DNA of 38,369 nucleotides, from the NCBI GenBank assembly GCA_029856525.1, contig JAHQXC010000003.1, forward strand, positions 1 to 38,369. Direction: 5' to 3'. Shown piece by piece: positions 1-9,538 of this stretch (its first letter is position 1; the number at the start of each line of letters is the position of its first letter). The translations under genes were made by a program, and so were the position numbers. Source of the DNA: Candidatus Odinarchaeia archaeon (GTDB taxonomy: Archaea > Asgardarchaeota > Odinarchaeia > Odinarchaeales > Odinarchaeaceae). The notes under the pieces are model-generated. The model saw only the letters and a list, made by a program, of their open reading frames with translations, was not told the DNA's origin and ran no database searches.

Positions 1-210
1 CAGGTTGAAAAAACTTCAACAATATTTGAAAGCAGACTAGACGGTTTAAAAAAACAGATAGAAGATAATATACTCCCTGAAATATCTTTAATCCAGAAGA
101 TTCAGGAGAAATTAAACCAGTTAAATACGATGATAAGTGAATTAAACATTAAGCTTACATCTTTAAATGATACAAGTAAACATGTCAGTGAGCCGGCTGC
201 TGATAGATAA
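1..210 (+). CDS. 3' end of a truncated CDS, coiled-coil-like C-terminus (QVEKTSTIFESRLDGLKKQIEDNILPE...SEPAADR*)
   Basis: Frame 1 is open from base 1 to TAA at 208-210; heptad-like composition. Confidence 0.6.
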   Translation, partial: QVEKTSTIFESRLDGLKKQIEDNILPEISLIQKIQEKLNQLNTMISELNIKLTSLNDTSKHVSEPAADR

Positions 211-301
211 ATTTTTAGAAATCTAAAATTCTAAAACAAGTGAATAAATTAATAATAAACTATTTATATTAACGTGTAAATATACTACTATCAGCTTCAA
301 A

Positions 302-346
302 CTGATGCTATACTGGTAGACTCTTAATCTACCAGTATAGTGTCAG
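302..346 (+). promoter_or_regulatory. Perfect 13-bp hairpin in the leader of the 144-aa membrane protein gene
   Basis: CTATACTGGTAGA (308-320), loop CTCTTAA, TCTACCAGTATAG (328-340), extended by CTGA/TCAG across a TG/TG internal loop. It lies just upstream of AGGAGG and the ATG at 370. Confidence 0.7.
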
Positions 347-369
347 AATAAAATAGGAGGATGTGAAAT

Positions 370-804
370 ATGCCTGAAGGTTCATTTGCAGGTGCCAAAG
401 TAATAGGGACTCTTATAGGGATAGTCGGTATACTTCTAATAGTAATCGGGGCGACTTCTATTCTAGCGATTTCAATTCCAGGTCTACCGCCTGAAATAAT
501 CTCAGCGCTCGCATCTTTAAGCAGTAACGCATACATTCAAATCGTATACGGTTTGATCGCTCTCGGCATAGCCGCCGGATTATGGGGTGCTCGAGCTTGG
601 GCTGCAGGAGCAGCCGGCGTCCTATTATTGATCATTCTTGTATCCACAGGTTTCTCTATATACAGTCTATGGACAGTTTACGGTTTATCAGGTTTATATA
701 CGCTTTTAACAAGTCTTTCAATCCCGTTGATCGTCACGATCGTAACATTTATCGTCGCTTTGGTTTCATTAATATACTTGGTGGCTGCTAGCGGATGGCG
801 TTAA
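370..804 (+). CDS. Small multi-pass membrane protein of unknown function
   Basis: ORF with SD AGGAGG about 10 nt upstream; about 4 hydrophobic segments. Confidence 0.75.
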   Translation: MPEGSFAGAKVIGTLIGIVGILLIVIGATSILAISIPGLPPEIISALASLSSNAYIQIVYGLIALGIAAGLWGARAWAAGAAGVLLLIILVSTGFSIYSLWTVYGLSGLYTLLTSLSIPLIVTIVTFIVALVSLIYLVAASGWR

Positions 805-911
805 ACTAACCTCCCCTCTTTTTTTATTATTCCTGGTAATTTTTCTAACTTTTTTTAATATATTTTTAATAAAGCTTAAAAACAAGTTAAAATATATTAA
901 CTATTTAAAAC

Positions 912-931
912 CTTCGGGTTAACGCCCGAAG
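912..931 (+). promoter_or_regulatory. Inverted repeat CTTCGGG-TTAACG-CCCGAAG directly upstream of the binding-protein gene
   Basis: Perfect 7-bp arms immediately before the ATG at 932; an in-frame ATG at 950 is an alternative start. Confidence 0.6.
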
Positions 932-2857
932 ATGGAAAAGGCGGTTGAAATGAAAAAGAGTGTAAAATACAGTTTAGCCCTAGTTTTAATGCTCTCCTTA
1001 GCCGCCAGCGGTATCATCATACTATCCCCGATAAAAGCTCAGGCAGTCACGACTACGCTTAAAATAGCCCAGGGCGGAGATCCTATAACATTAGACCCGT
1101 ATGATTCATGGGATTCAGCTTCAAACGATGTGATACTCAATATATACGATCAGCTGGTTATGTATGTGCCATCCACATTACAGTTCAGGCCTGGTTTAGC
1201 TGTAGGATGGCAGATCCTACCTAACACAACTATAATATTTAACATAAGACGCAACGTAACATTCCATAACGGCGATCCGATGACACCGTACGATGTATGG
1301 TGGAGTCTTCAAAGAGTTCTTCCATTGTATCTTAGAAGCGCGTTATTTAACAGCAGTTATATAAATAATGCTACCGCTAACCCGCATCACTGGAATTGGA
1401 GTGAATACGACGGTGATAGAGAAAGCTTTGTCTGGCTTCTCTTCGAACCTGTTAAAGACATAAGAATGGCTGATATAGGCTTCTGGGGTAATACAACATT
1501 TACCGGTGAAAACGCCACCGCTGGCGACGGCTGGGATGAAATAGTGGTTGAATTCTCTGAACCGTTTGCACCAGGTTTATCCTTGTTCTCGTACGCTGCC
1601 ACATCTATTGTAAACTGGAAGGTTGCAACCGAGCTTGGACCTCACGGGATGAAATTCGCACCTGTAGGCGCTGGCACAGGGCCTTTCAAGTTTAATTCAT
1701 GGATTTTAAACTACAAGGTAGTTTTAGATAAATGGGAGAATTACTGGGGTCAAGTCCCGCATGTAGACCGTGTCGAGTTTCAAACCATTCTATCAGCGTC
1801 ATCTAGAACGTTAGCTATTAAGACAGGTATGGTTGACTTATTATACCCTGAATCAGCTGACTGGTATGATCTTAAAAGTGACCCTAACATAGAAACATGG
1901 CAGGAAGCCGGTCTTGGAACAAGATATATAAGCTTCCAGTGTCTGCAGAATGTGACAGGTAGAATGTTCGGTATTCTCTCTAACACCACTGTTAGAAAGG
2001 CTTTAAGCTATGCGATTAACTACGATGAGATAATTAACGGTGAACTATTCCTTAACGGGTTAGCTACGAGAATGACTCAACCTGTTGTTCCAGCTATCGA
2101 ATGGGCTTATAACTCTTCTATTAAACCTGAGGATGAAGGCGGTATCCTACCAATATATAATATCACTAAGGCGAATGAAATCTTAGACTCCCTCGGCATA
2201 GTAGATGTCGATGGTGATGGGATAAGGGATATTAAAGGCTGGACTAATTCAAGCGACGACTTTAAACTAATATACGGTTACAATATAGGTAACGCGGTGA
2301 GGGAGAGAGTAGGTACTCTGCTGAAAGACAGCTTCGCACAAATAGGTGTTGACCTAGAGATTCAAGGAGACGAATGGTCTGTGTTCTTATATGATAAAAT
2401 AGTGAACGGTGCATACGATATTTGGATGCTTGGCTGGGGTCCTGATTACATTGACCCTGACACATACTTCTATCCACTCTTCCACAGCAAATTCATATGG
2501 AGTACAAACGGTGCTGGAGTTAACATTTCAAGCGTGGATACTATGTTAGAGCAGGCTAGAGCGGAGACTAATCAAACTATAAGAGCTCAACTATATAAGA
2601 ATGTTACAAACATACTTATCAACGAATACGTTTGGGCTTGGTGTTATATTCCAGATAACTTGTACGCTTGGCGGACAACTGTAACAGGCTTCAAGCACAG
2701 TCCACTGGATCAAATGGATGACCTTGAATACGTTGAGATAACACCCAGCGCAGGCGCGGGTATACCTGTTGAAGTGATAGCTATCATAGTAGGCGTAGTG
2801 GTAGCGGTTGCAGTTATAGGAGGCATCGCCTACTGGCGTAAAGGAGCTCCAGCTTAA
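932..2857 (+). CDS. ABC transporter substrate-binding protein, peptide/oligopeptide family (SBP_bac_5)
   Basis: N-terminal signal segment, 'ITLDPYDSWDSAS...PGLAVGWQI' and 'NVTFHNGDPMTPYDVWWSLQR' motifs, C-terminal TM anchor; followed by permease and ATPase genes. Start may be 950. Confidence 0.93.
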   Translation: MEKAVEMKKSVKYSLALVLMLSLAASGIIILSPIKAQAVTTTLKIAQGGDPITLDPYDSWDSASNDVILNIYDQLVMYVPSTLQFRPGLAVGWQILPNTTIIFNIRRNVTFHNGDPMTPYDVWWSLQRVLPLYLRSALFNSSYINNATANPHHWNWSEYDGDRESFVWLLFEPVKDIRMADIGFWGNTTFTGENATAGDGWDEIVVEFSEPFAPGLSLFSYAATSIVNWKVATELGPHGMKFAPVGAGTGPFKFNSWILNYKVVLDKWENYWGQVPHVDRVEFQTILSASSRTLAIKTGMVDLLYPESADWYDLKSDPNIETWQEAGLGTRYISFQCLQNVTGRMFGILSNTTVRKALSYAINYDEIINGELFLNGLATRMTQPVVPAIEWAYNSSIKPEDEGGILPIYNITKANEILDSLGIVDVDGDGIRDIKGWTNSSDDFKLIYGYNIGNAVRERVGTLLKDSFAQIGVDLEIQGDEWSVFLYDKIVNGAYDIWMLGWGPDYIDPDTYFYPLFHSKFIWSTNGAGVNISSVDTMLEQARAETNQTIRAQLYKNVTNILINEYVWAWCYIPDNLYAWRTTVTGFKHSPLDQMDDLEYVEITPSAGAGIPVEVIAIIVGVVVAVAVIGGIAYWRKGAPA

Positions 2858-2902
2858 AACAACCCCTCTATTTTTTATTTTTTATCTGCAAAGTGAATAT
2901 AG

Positions 2903-3030
2903 GTAACACTCTTTTCGGCTATATATGACGGGAGCGGGACTGATGTGAACAAACCTCAAACTCCCATAGTATACTTGTTAACAGCTCGGTTTGCAAGGGG
3001 GAAACCCGTCTTCAGAACGTGGTAATTCAC
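2903..3030 (+). mobile_element. Probable degenerate IS200/IS605 (TnpB) right end: short TnpB-tail-like peptide plus terminal hairpin
   Basis: Open frame VTLFSAIYDGSGTDVNKPQTPIVYLLTARFARGKPVFRTW*, followed by AAACCCGTCTTCAGAACGTGGTAATTCAC, which resembles archaeal IS605 right ends. Located between the binding-protein and permease genes. Confidence 0.5.
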
Positions 3031-3087
3031 ATTGAATAGTAAAGTTTAAATTATTTTTTAATTATAATACTTGGAAAGTGTATTCGT

Positions 3088-4104
3088 ATGAAGGGCTTAT
3101 ACGCTTATATTATCAGACGGTTGATTCTTCTAATACCTGTGGTTTTAGGCGTCATGCTGCTAACATTTATCTTAATGCACTCTATACCAGGTAATCCTGT
3201 AGCCTACTTAGGGGGCTCAGGGAAGCTTCCACCCGACGCTGTAGAGAAGTTAATAAAAATTTACGGTTTAGATCAGCCTTTATTCATTCAGTTCTTCCTT
3301 TACCTAGCTAATGTTTTTCAAGGTAATCTAGGTACATCGATATCGGTTAACCCTGGAGCTAATATAACAGATCTTATATTAACAGCCTTCCCGCATACCG
3401 TAGAGTTGACCATATACTCATCTATCATAATGGTGTTAGTGGGTATCCCTGCAGGTGTTATCTCAGCTAAGAAGCGGAATTCTTTAACTGATAACGTTAC
3501 CAGGGTAGGAGCGTTGATAGGTGTTTCAATGCCGGTTTTCTGGCTCGGCATTATGCTTCAAATCGTATTCGGGGTTGCAATCCCTATTTTCCCACTGCTT
3601 TGGGCTGGCATTCATGAACCGGCTGTTAAAGCCACTGGAATATATCTCATAGACGGTTTTCTAAGCTTAGATTTCAGAACTATAGTTGATAGTATAATGC
3701 ATTACGCTCTACCCTCTATCGCATTAGGGGCTTTATCTCTTTCAATAGTGACTAGAATGGTTAGATCAAGTATGCTTGAAGTTCTCGGAGAAGATTATAT
3801 TAGAACAGCTAGAGCTAAAGGCTGCTCTGAGAACGCTACAATTTACCGTCACGCGCTTCGTAATTCCCTGCTACCAGCCACCACCGTGATCGGATTACAG
3901 ATAGGCGGCTTACTCGGCGGAGCTGTTTTAACTGAAACAGTGTTCGCTATTCCAGGGGTGGGCAGGCTTATCACGGATGCTATTCTAAAATATGATTATC
4001 CTCTTGTAATGGCGGGAGTCCTATTCATAGCTATAATATATATAATAGCTAACCTAGTAGTCGATGTGCTTTACGCTTATCTCGATCCAAGGATAAGATA
4101 TTAG
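3088..4104 (+). CDS. ABC transporter permease, OppB/DppB-type
   Basis: 'RRLILLIPVVLGVMLLTFILMHSIPGNP' N-terminus and EAA loop 'EDYIRTARAKGCSENATIYRHALRNSLLP'. Confidence 0.95.
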   Translation: MKGLYAYIIRRLILLIPVVLGVMLLTFILMHSIPGNPVAYLGGSGKLPPDAVEKLIKIYGLDQPLFIQFFLYLANVFQGNLGTSISVNPGANITDLILTAFPHTVELTIYSSIIMVLVGIPAGVISAKKRNSLTDNVTRVGALIGVSMPVFWLGIMLQIVFGVAIPIFPLLWAGIHEPAVKATGIYLIDGFLSLDFRTIVDSIMHYALPSIALGALSLSIVTRMVRSSMLEVLGEDYIRTARAKGCSENATIYRHALRNSLLPATTVIGLQIGGLLGGAVLTETVFAIPGVGRLITDAILKYDYPLVMAGVLFIAIIYIIANLVVDVLYAYLDPRIRY

Positions 4105-4115
4105 GTGAATTTAAC

Positions 4116-5162
4116 TTGGTGGATGACAGCTATTCGAAAAGTTATGAAGACGCAGAGAATTTTACGTTTACTGTAGATCTGCCTGGTTTAAAATCAGGGA
4201 TCGTGGAGAGGCCTAGGCTTCAACGCTTCCTAGACTTTTTATCAAGGCTTAAAAACCCTTTAACCATTATCGGTATCATCATTGTAGCCGGTCTGATTTT
4301 ATCAGCTGTTCTAGCTCCTTTTATAGCCCCATATAACCCTATTGCAGTCGATTTAAACTCTAAGAATCTCCCTCCAAGCTTACAGCATCCTTTTGGAACA
4401 GACGGGTTCGGCCGTGATATTTTCAGTCGAATCTTATACGGCGCTCAAATCTCTCTTTTCGTAGGAATCGTCTCCGTGCTAGGAGCTGTAGCTGTAGGCG
4501 TCCCGTTAGGTATTCTATCAGCTTATAAAAGCGGTTACATTGACACTGTAATTATGAGGATAATGGATATTATGCTAGCTTTTCCAAGTATTATTTTAGC
4601 GATCGCTATCGCGATGGTTATAGGAGCAGGAATCCACGCTGTTACAATCGCGATACTTGTGGTTTCAATACCGGTCTACGCTAGAATCGCCCGCGGCTCA
4701 GCTTTAGCTGTGATACAGGAAACTTATATTGAAGCGGCTAGAGCGATAGGCGCCTCCGGGCTCCGAATAATATTCCGGCATATACTCCCTAATATTCTAG
4801 CACCTTTACTTGTTGAAATGACCTTGGATATAGGTTCAGCGGTCCTCTCCTTAGCCGGTTTAAGCTTTCTAGGTTTAGGTGCTCCTCCACCTTACACTTA
4901 TGATTGGGGTAGAATGATAAGCGATAATTTCAGCTACCAGGCTGTTACACGATACTGGTGGCAGTTAACGTTCCCCGGGCTCGCCATAGTCTTCTGTGTT
5001 TTAGGCTGGAATCTACTAGGGGATGGTTTAAGAGACGCGATGGATCCTAAGCTTCGATTAAAATTATCTAAGGAAGCTAAAAAGTTAATTAAAGATTTGA
5101 AAAAGAAGCAGCGCGGTTTAGAGAAATCTAACGCTAAAAAACCGGTGAGAGTGGTTAATTGA
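4116..5162 (+). CDS. ABC transporter permease, OppC/DppC-type
   Basis: 'HPFGTDGFGRDIFSRILYGAQISLFVG' and 'ETYIEAARAIGASGLRIIFRHILPNI'. Confidence 0.95.
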   Translation: MVDDSYSKSYEDAENFTFTVDLPGLKSGIVERPRLQRFLDFLSRLKNPLTIIGIIIVAGLILSAVLAPFIAPYNPIAVDLNSKNLPPSLQHPFGTDGFGRDIFSRILYGAQISLFVGIVSVLGAVAVGVPLGILSAYKSGYIDTVIMRIMDIMLAFPSIILAIAIAMVIGAGIHAVTIAILVVSIPVYARIARGSALAVIQETYIEAARAIGASGLRIIFRHILPNILAPLLVEMTLDIGSAVLSLAGLSFLGLGAPPPYTYDWGRMISDNFSYQAVTRYWWQLTFPGLAIVFCVLGWNLLGDGLRDAMDPKLRLKLSKEAKKLIKDLKKKQRGLEKSNAKKPVRVVN

Positions 5163-6196
5163 CAGCGAATGTTTTATTAACTATTCGAAATCTTAGAACT
5201 CACTTCTTCACAGAGGAGGGTGTTGTTCAAGCTCTTGACGGCGTCGACTTAGAGGTTTACGAAAAAGAGATTATCGGTTTAGTTGGTGAAACAGGTTCAG
5301 GTAAATCTGTTACCGCTCTCTCTGTTATGCGTCTTATCCCTCAACCCGGATTCATAGTTGACGGCGAGATTATTTTTAAAGGAAAACCATTGCATCTACT
5401 TAGCGAAGAAGAGATGCGGAAAATTCGAGGTAAAGAGATAACAATGATATTCCAGGATCCGATGAATGCGTTGAACCCTGTTTTCACTGTCGGAAACCAG
5501 ATAGCTGAAACTATTCAACTCCACAATGATGTCACATATAGAGAAGCGTTTAATCAGTCTATTGAACTTTTAAGAAGGCTTAACATCCCTAAACCGGAGA
5601 GAATAGTTAACTCCTACCCTCATGAGCTCAGCGGAGGTATGCGGCAGCGTATCCAAATAGCTATCGGTTTAGCATGTCAACCAGCTTTGTTGATAGCTGA
5701 TGAGCCCACCACCGCGTTAGACGCTACTGTAGAAGTCCAAGTGCTTGAACTTATTAAAAGGCTTAGAGATGAATTTAACACGTCTATTATGCTTATAACA
5801 CATGATTTAGGTGTTATAGCAGAAATGTGTGATCGAGTGGTGGTGATGTACGCCGGCAACGTTGTAGAGAAAGCAGATGTGAAAACGATTTTCAAACACC
5901 CGCTTCACCCTTACACTCAGGCGCTTCTAGGCGCTATACCCTACGCTGAGCGAAAAAAGAAAAGCAGGCTTACCACAATTCCTGGTACAGTCCCTAACCT
6001 GATAAATCCTCCTTCAGGCTGCCGCTTCCATCCGAGGTGTAAGCATGCGATGATAGTTTGTAAGACTCTTAAACCTATGTTACTTGAAGAAGAACAGGGG
6101 CATTTCGTCTCATGCTTCCTTTACTCTAAAAACAAAGAGTTCGCGGAACGTGAACACGGCGTATTCGAGCCTTTACCCGGTAGAATCGTTTACTAA
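5159..6196 (+). CDS. Oligopeptide ABC transporter ATP-binding protein, OppD/DppD-type
   Basis: Walker A GETGSGKS, signature LSGGMRQR, Walker B ALLIADEPTTALD, C-terminal oligopeptide domain '[13 protein letters not shown]'. Overlaps the previous stop. Confidence 0.95.
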   Translation: MTANVLLTIRNLRTHFFTEEGVVQALDGVDLEVYEKEIIGLVGETGSGKSVTALSVMRLIPQPGFIVDGEIIFKGKPLHLLSEEEMRKIRGKEITMIFQDPMNALNPVFTVGNQIAETIQLHNDVTYREAFNQSIELLRRLNIPKPERIVNSYPHELSGGMRQRIQIAIGLACQPALLIADEPTTALDATVEVQVLELIKRLRDEFNTSIMLITHDLGVIAEMCDRVVVMYAGNVVEKADVKTIFKHPLHPYTQALLGAIPYAERKKKSRLTTIPGTVPNLINPPSGCRFHPRCKHAMIVCKTLKPMLLEEEQGHFVSCFLYSKNKEFAEREHGVFEPLPGRIVY

Positions 6197-6211
6197 AATA
6201 GAGGTGTTAAA

Positions 6212-7192
6212 GTGGCTGAACCTTTAATACAAGTTAAAAACCTGGTTAAATATTTCCCGATATACGGGGGAGTGCTTCTCAAAGAGATTGGGAGAGTTCA
6301 CGCTGTTGACGGTGTCTCCTTCGAGATTAATAAGCAGACGACGCTTGGTTTAGTGGGTGAAAGCGGATGCGGTAAGACTACTGTGGGACGCTGCACGCTT
6401 CGGTTAATAGAGCCTACGTCAGGTGAAATATACTATAACGGTGAGAATATTCTGAAATTTAAAGGAGCGCAGCTTAATAAATTCCGCTGCAAGGCTCAAA
6501 TAGTTTTCCAGAACCCGCATGCTTCACTGAATCCGAGGATGAAAATAAAAGATATTCTATCCGAACCTATTAGAATTCATAAACTTCTACCTAAAAATGA
6601 GATTGAAAACCGTGTACTCCAGTTGATAAGCGAGGTTGCTTTAGAGCCTAGTCATCTTGTCCGCTATCCTCATGAGTTTAGTGGAGGCCAAAAACAGCGG
6701 ATAGTTATCGCTAGAGCTCTTGCATTAAACCCTGAGTTTATAGTTTTAGATGAGCCTACATCCGCGTTAGATGTCTCCGTTCAAGCACAGATATTAAATT
6801 TACTGATGGATTTGCAGAGGAAGTTTAAATTAACATACCTGTTTATAACACATAACCTTAATATCTGCAGGCATATAAGCGATGAAATAGCTGTCATGTA
6901 TGTGGGTAAAATTGTTGAACGCGCCGGCGCTGATGAACTTTTCGAGGAGCCTCTTCACCCTTACACTCAAGCGCTTTTATCAGCTAACCCTATACCAGAC
7001 CCTGAGGCTAAGAGAAGTAAGATAATTTTAACAGGAGAGGTTCCAAGCCCGATTAATCCGCCTAGTGGTTGTAGATTCCACCCCAGGTGTCCTAAAAGAA
7101 TGGATGTTTGCGATAAATCTGAGCCTTCTTATATTCAAGTTAAACCAGGTCATTACGTGGCTTGCTATCTTTATTCAAATAATAAGAGTTGA
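6212..7192 (+). CDS. Oligopeptide ABC transporter ATP-binding protein, OppF/DppF-type
   Basis: Walker [29 protein letters not shown], '[20 protein letters not shown]'. Confidence 0.95.
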   Translation: MAEPLIQVKNLVKYFPIYGGVLLKEIGRVHAVDGVSFEINKQTTLGLVGESGCGKTTVGRCTLRLIEPTSGEIYYNGENILKFKGAQLNKFRCKAQIVFQNPHASLNPRMKIKDILSEPIRIHKLLPKNEIENRVLQLISEVALEPSHLVRYPHEFSGGQKQRIVIARALALNPEFIVLDEPTSALDVSVQAQILNLLMDLQRKFKLTYLFITHNLNICRHISDEIAVMYVGKIVERAGADELFEEPLHPYTQALLSANPIPDPEAKRSKIILTGEVPSPINPPSGCRFHPRCPKRMDVCDKSEPSYIQVKPGHYVACYLYSNNKS

Positions 7193-7803
7193 TGAAAATG
7201 GAGCGTCTTTCAAAAACAGAGCTTTACAGGAAGCGAAAACTCTCAGGGCTTCTAGGATTTATACATATAATGTTATCTCTTCTATCCGCGTTCATGCTAG
7301 GATATCCTTATAGTGCTTTCCTAATGGAGGCTGGTGGAAGCTTCTCTATATCAGAATATAATATGCTTTTTATATTCGGTGGATTAATTCTCTATTTCAC
7401 AGGGTTAGCATTCGCGTTATTAGCTTTTTACGTGGATAGGAAACCGTTTAACATAGAGCATCCTGTTAGAAGACGCCACCGTTCTCTGCCAATGTTTCTC
7501 ACCTGGCTTTTAGCATGGAATCTCATCGATATATTTATAGTCGGCAACTTCGCTCGAACAAGTCTCGCTTTCACATCTTTCTGGATGAATACTATAAACG
7601 ATTTTGTAATCAGGTATGTTCTCGTTTTAGGCTCCATTATATTATTCATGCTCATACTTATGACGTTTACATACAATAAGATTATACCTGACAGGAGAAG
7701 CTTAGAGTTAAATGTATTTAAGAGAAGGCTAATTTACGTTGGAGTTATCTGGCTGTTAATTATACTCGCTTTCAGCATAGGAGTCTTTATAAACATAGTT
7801 TGA
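7189..7803 (+). CDS. Integral membrane protein of unknown function
   Basis: ORF overlaps oppF stop by 4 nt; several hydrophobic segments. Confidence 0.75.
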   Translation: MMKMERLSKTELYRKRKLSGLLGFIHIMLSLLSAFMLGYPYSAFLMEAGGSFSISEYNMLFIFGGLILYFTGLAFALLAFYVDRKPFNIEHPVRRRHRSLPMFLTWLLAWNLIDIFIVGNFARTSLAFTSFWMNTINDFVIRYVLVLGSIILFMLILMTFTYNKIIPDRRSLELNVFKRRLIYVGVIWLLIILAFSIGVFINIV

Positions 7804-7815
7804 ATCGTGGTGTAA

Positions 7816-8652
7816 ATGGGTTTTTTTAAAAAATATGTTTATACGATTCACGGTAATGATGCGGCTCCAATGCTTCCTTTAATCGATGCGACGAAAACAT
7901 ACGGTTTCGCTTTCACATGTATCCCTGTCCCTCTGAGAGTGGATAAAGTGATTAACGGAGAGTTAACCACTTTTATCACACCTGATAAAAATATACGTGT
8001 AGAATTATCCGGTAAACTCTATTCACTTAACATTATAAAACTCATAGAAGAAGTGGTCTATCTTTTAATTCACTGGAGTAAAAACATTGTCAAATCTAAA
8101 TTTAACAGGGATCTGCCGAGGGAACGCTTAGCCTCATGGCTTTCTAAAACTTTACACGCTAAGATTATAGCTCCCACGCTATCCGAGGACGCGGGGGATT
8201 TCATAAAAAATTATTTCGAAACAGTTTTAATCTCCTATTTTAAAAACAGCAGTTTAAATGAAGCCTTGAAATCCTATTTAAATTATATAGTTGAGAGGTG
8301 TATGAAGCGTATTTCCAGTAATCGAATAAAGGTTTCAGTCGAACAGGTTTATGTAGACTACCCTATGTTAGAAGAGGAGATCCCTGAAGAGGATTATCTT
8401 AACCCTGAGGTGAAAGGTAACACTATACCAGTAGACGTCTACTTAAATAATAAATTGAAGACGATGAGTTTCCGACCTTTTCTAGTATACCAGGATTTAC
8501 TTGAAACAGCCGAATACACATTGAAGAGAATAGAGGAATCAGAGTTAATAACCCCAATGGATTTAATAGAGAAACATATTATAATTTTTGACGATGGAAA
8601 ACTTCAGGGAGAAGTTGAGTTATCCGAGCTTATAGATAAGATCATATTCTGA
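7816..8652 (+). CDS. Conserved-looking protein of unknown function
   Basis: 278-aa ORF in tight co-directional array. Confidence 0.7.
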   Translation: MGFFKKYVYTIHGNDAAPMLPLIDATKTYGFAFTCIPVPLRVDKVINGELTTFITPDKNIRVELSGKLYSLNIIKLIEEVVYLLIHWSKNIVKSKFNRDLPRERLASWLSKTLHAKIIAPTLSEDAGDFIKNYFETVLISYFKNSSLNEALKSYLNYIVERCMKRISSNRIKVSVEQVYVDYPMLEEEIPEEDYLNPEVKGNTIPVDVYLNNKLKTMSFRPFLVYQDLLETAEYTLKRIEESELITPMDLIEKHIIIFDDGKLQGEVELSELIDKIIF

Positions 8653-8673
8653 CTTCGCTTTAATTAACATCAG

Positions 8674-9513
8674 GTGTCGAGAATGGTGCAGATAGCTTTT
8701 CAAGGTGAAAGAGGCGCTTATAGTGAGGAAGCTGCTTTAGAGTATTTCGGCGGCGCAATCTCCTTTAAACCATGTTATAGCTTCCAAGAAGTTTTTGAAC
8801 AGGTGGCGGGGAAACAAGTTGATTACGGTGTTGTACCGGTGGAAAACTCGTATACAGGTAGCATCGTGGATACATTTGATCTTTTATTAAATTTTAATGT
8901 GAACATAGTCGGTGAGAAAATTCTGAGAATAAAACATAATTTAATAGTGAATAAAGGTGTCTCATTAGCTGATATCCGTGAGATTTACGCTCACCCTCAG
9001 GCTATAGCGCAATGCGATGTTTTCCTTAAAAAAATAGGTAAGCGCGTTATTCCATTCTATGACACCGCTGGTAGCGTTAAATATATTAAAGAGAATAATC
9101 TTATGAACGCTGCTGCTATAGCAAGCCGTTACGCCGCTGAAATATATGATATGCATATTATAGCTGAATCGATTGAGAGCGTTTCTAATAATTATACGCG
9201 ATTCTATATAATCTCTCTTAAGGAGTCTGTGAAAGGCTTAAAGAATAAGACTACCATCGTTTTCTCTATTAAAAATATCCCTGGATCTCTTTATAATTGT
9301 TTAAAGCCTTTAGCTGAAGCAGGTTTAAACTTAACTAAAATAGAGTCGAGGCCTGATAGAAAGAAACCGTGGGAGTATATTTTCTACCTTGATTTTGAGG
9401 GTGTTAAAGATGATCCGATTGTAAGAAAGGCTTTAATAGAGCTTGAAGCTAAAACCTCGTTTCTAAAGATTCTAGGATCATACCCGGCTGATACTTCAAC
9501 AGTGATAGGGTGA
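8674..9513 (+). CDS. pheA: Prephenate dehydratase with C-terminal ACT domain
   Basis: 'AFQGERGAYSEEAALEYFG', 'DYGVVPVENSYTGSIVDTFDLL', 'NYTRFYII', ACT 'GSLYNCLKPLAEAGLNLTKIESRPDRKKPWEYIFYLDFEG'. Start could be ATG 8683. Confidence 0.93.
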   Translation: MSRMVQIAFQGERGAYSEEAALEYFGGAISFKPCYSFQEVFEQVAGKQVDYGVVPVENSYTGSIVDTFDLLLNFNVNIVGEKILRIKHNLIVNKGVSLADIREIYAHPQAIAQCDVFLKKIGKRVIPFYDTAGSVKYIKENNLMNAAAIASRYAAEIYDMHIIAESIESVSNNYTRFYIISLKESVKGLKNKTTIVFSIKNIPGSLYNCLKPLAEAGLNLTKIESRPDRKKPWEYIFYLDFEGVKDDPIVRKALIELEAKTSFLKILGSYPADTSTVIG

Positions 9514-9538
9514 ATGGTATACGCATTCTGTTAAATGT

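Noticed and set aside
1387-1602. Minus-strand ORF antisense to the binding-protein gene (and similar ones at 1780-1989 and 2262-2477)
   Set aside because: Shadow ORFs inside a strongly supported coding region.
2930-3030. Simple rho-independent-type terminator after oppA
   Set aside because: The hairpin is imperfect and not followed by a T-tract; an IS605 right-end relic explains the sequence better.
7065-7313. 82-aa ORF overlapping the oppF end and the next gene
   Set aside because: Out of frame with two well-supported overlapping genes; no domain features.
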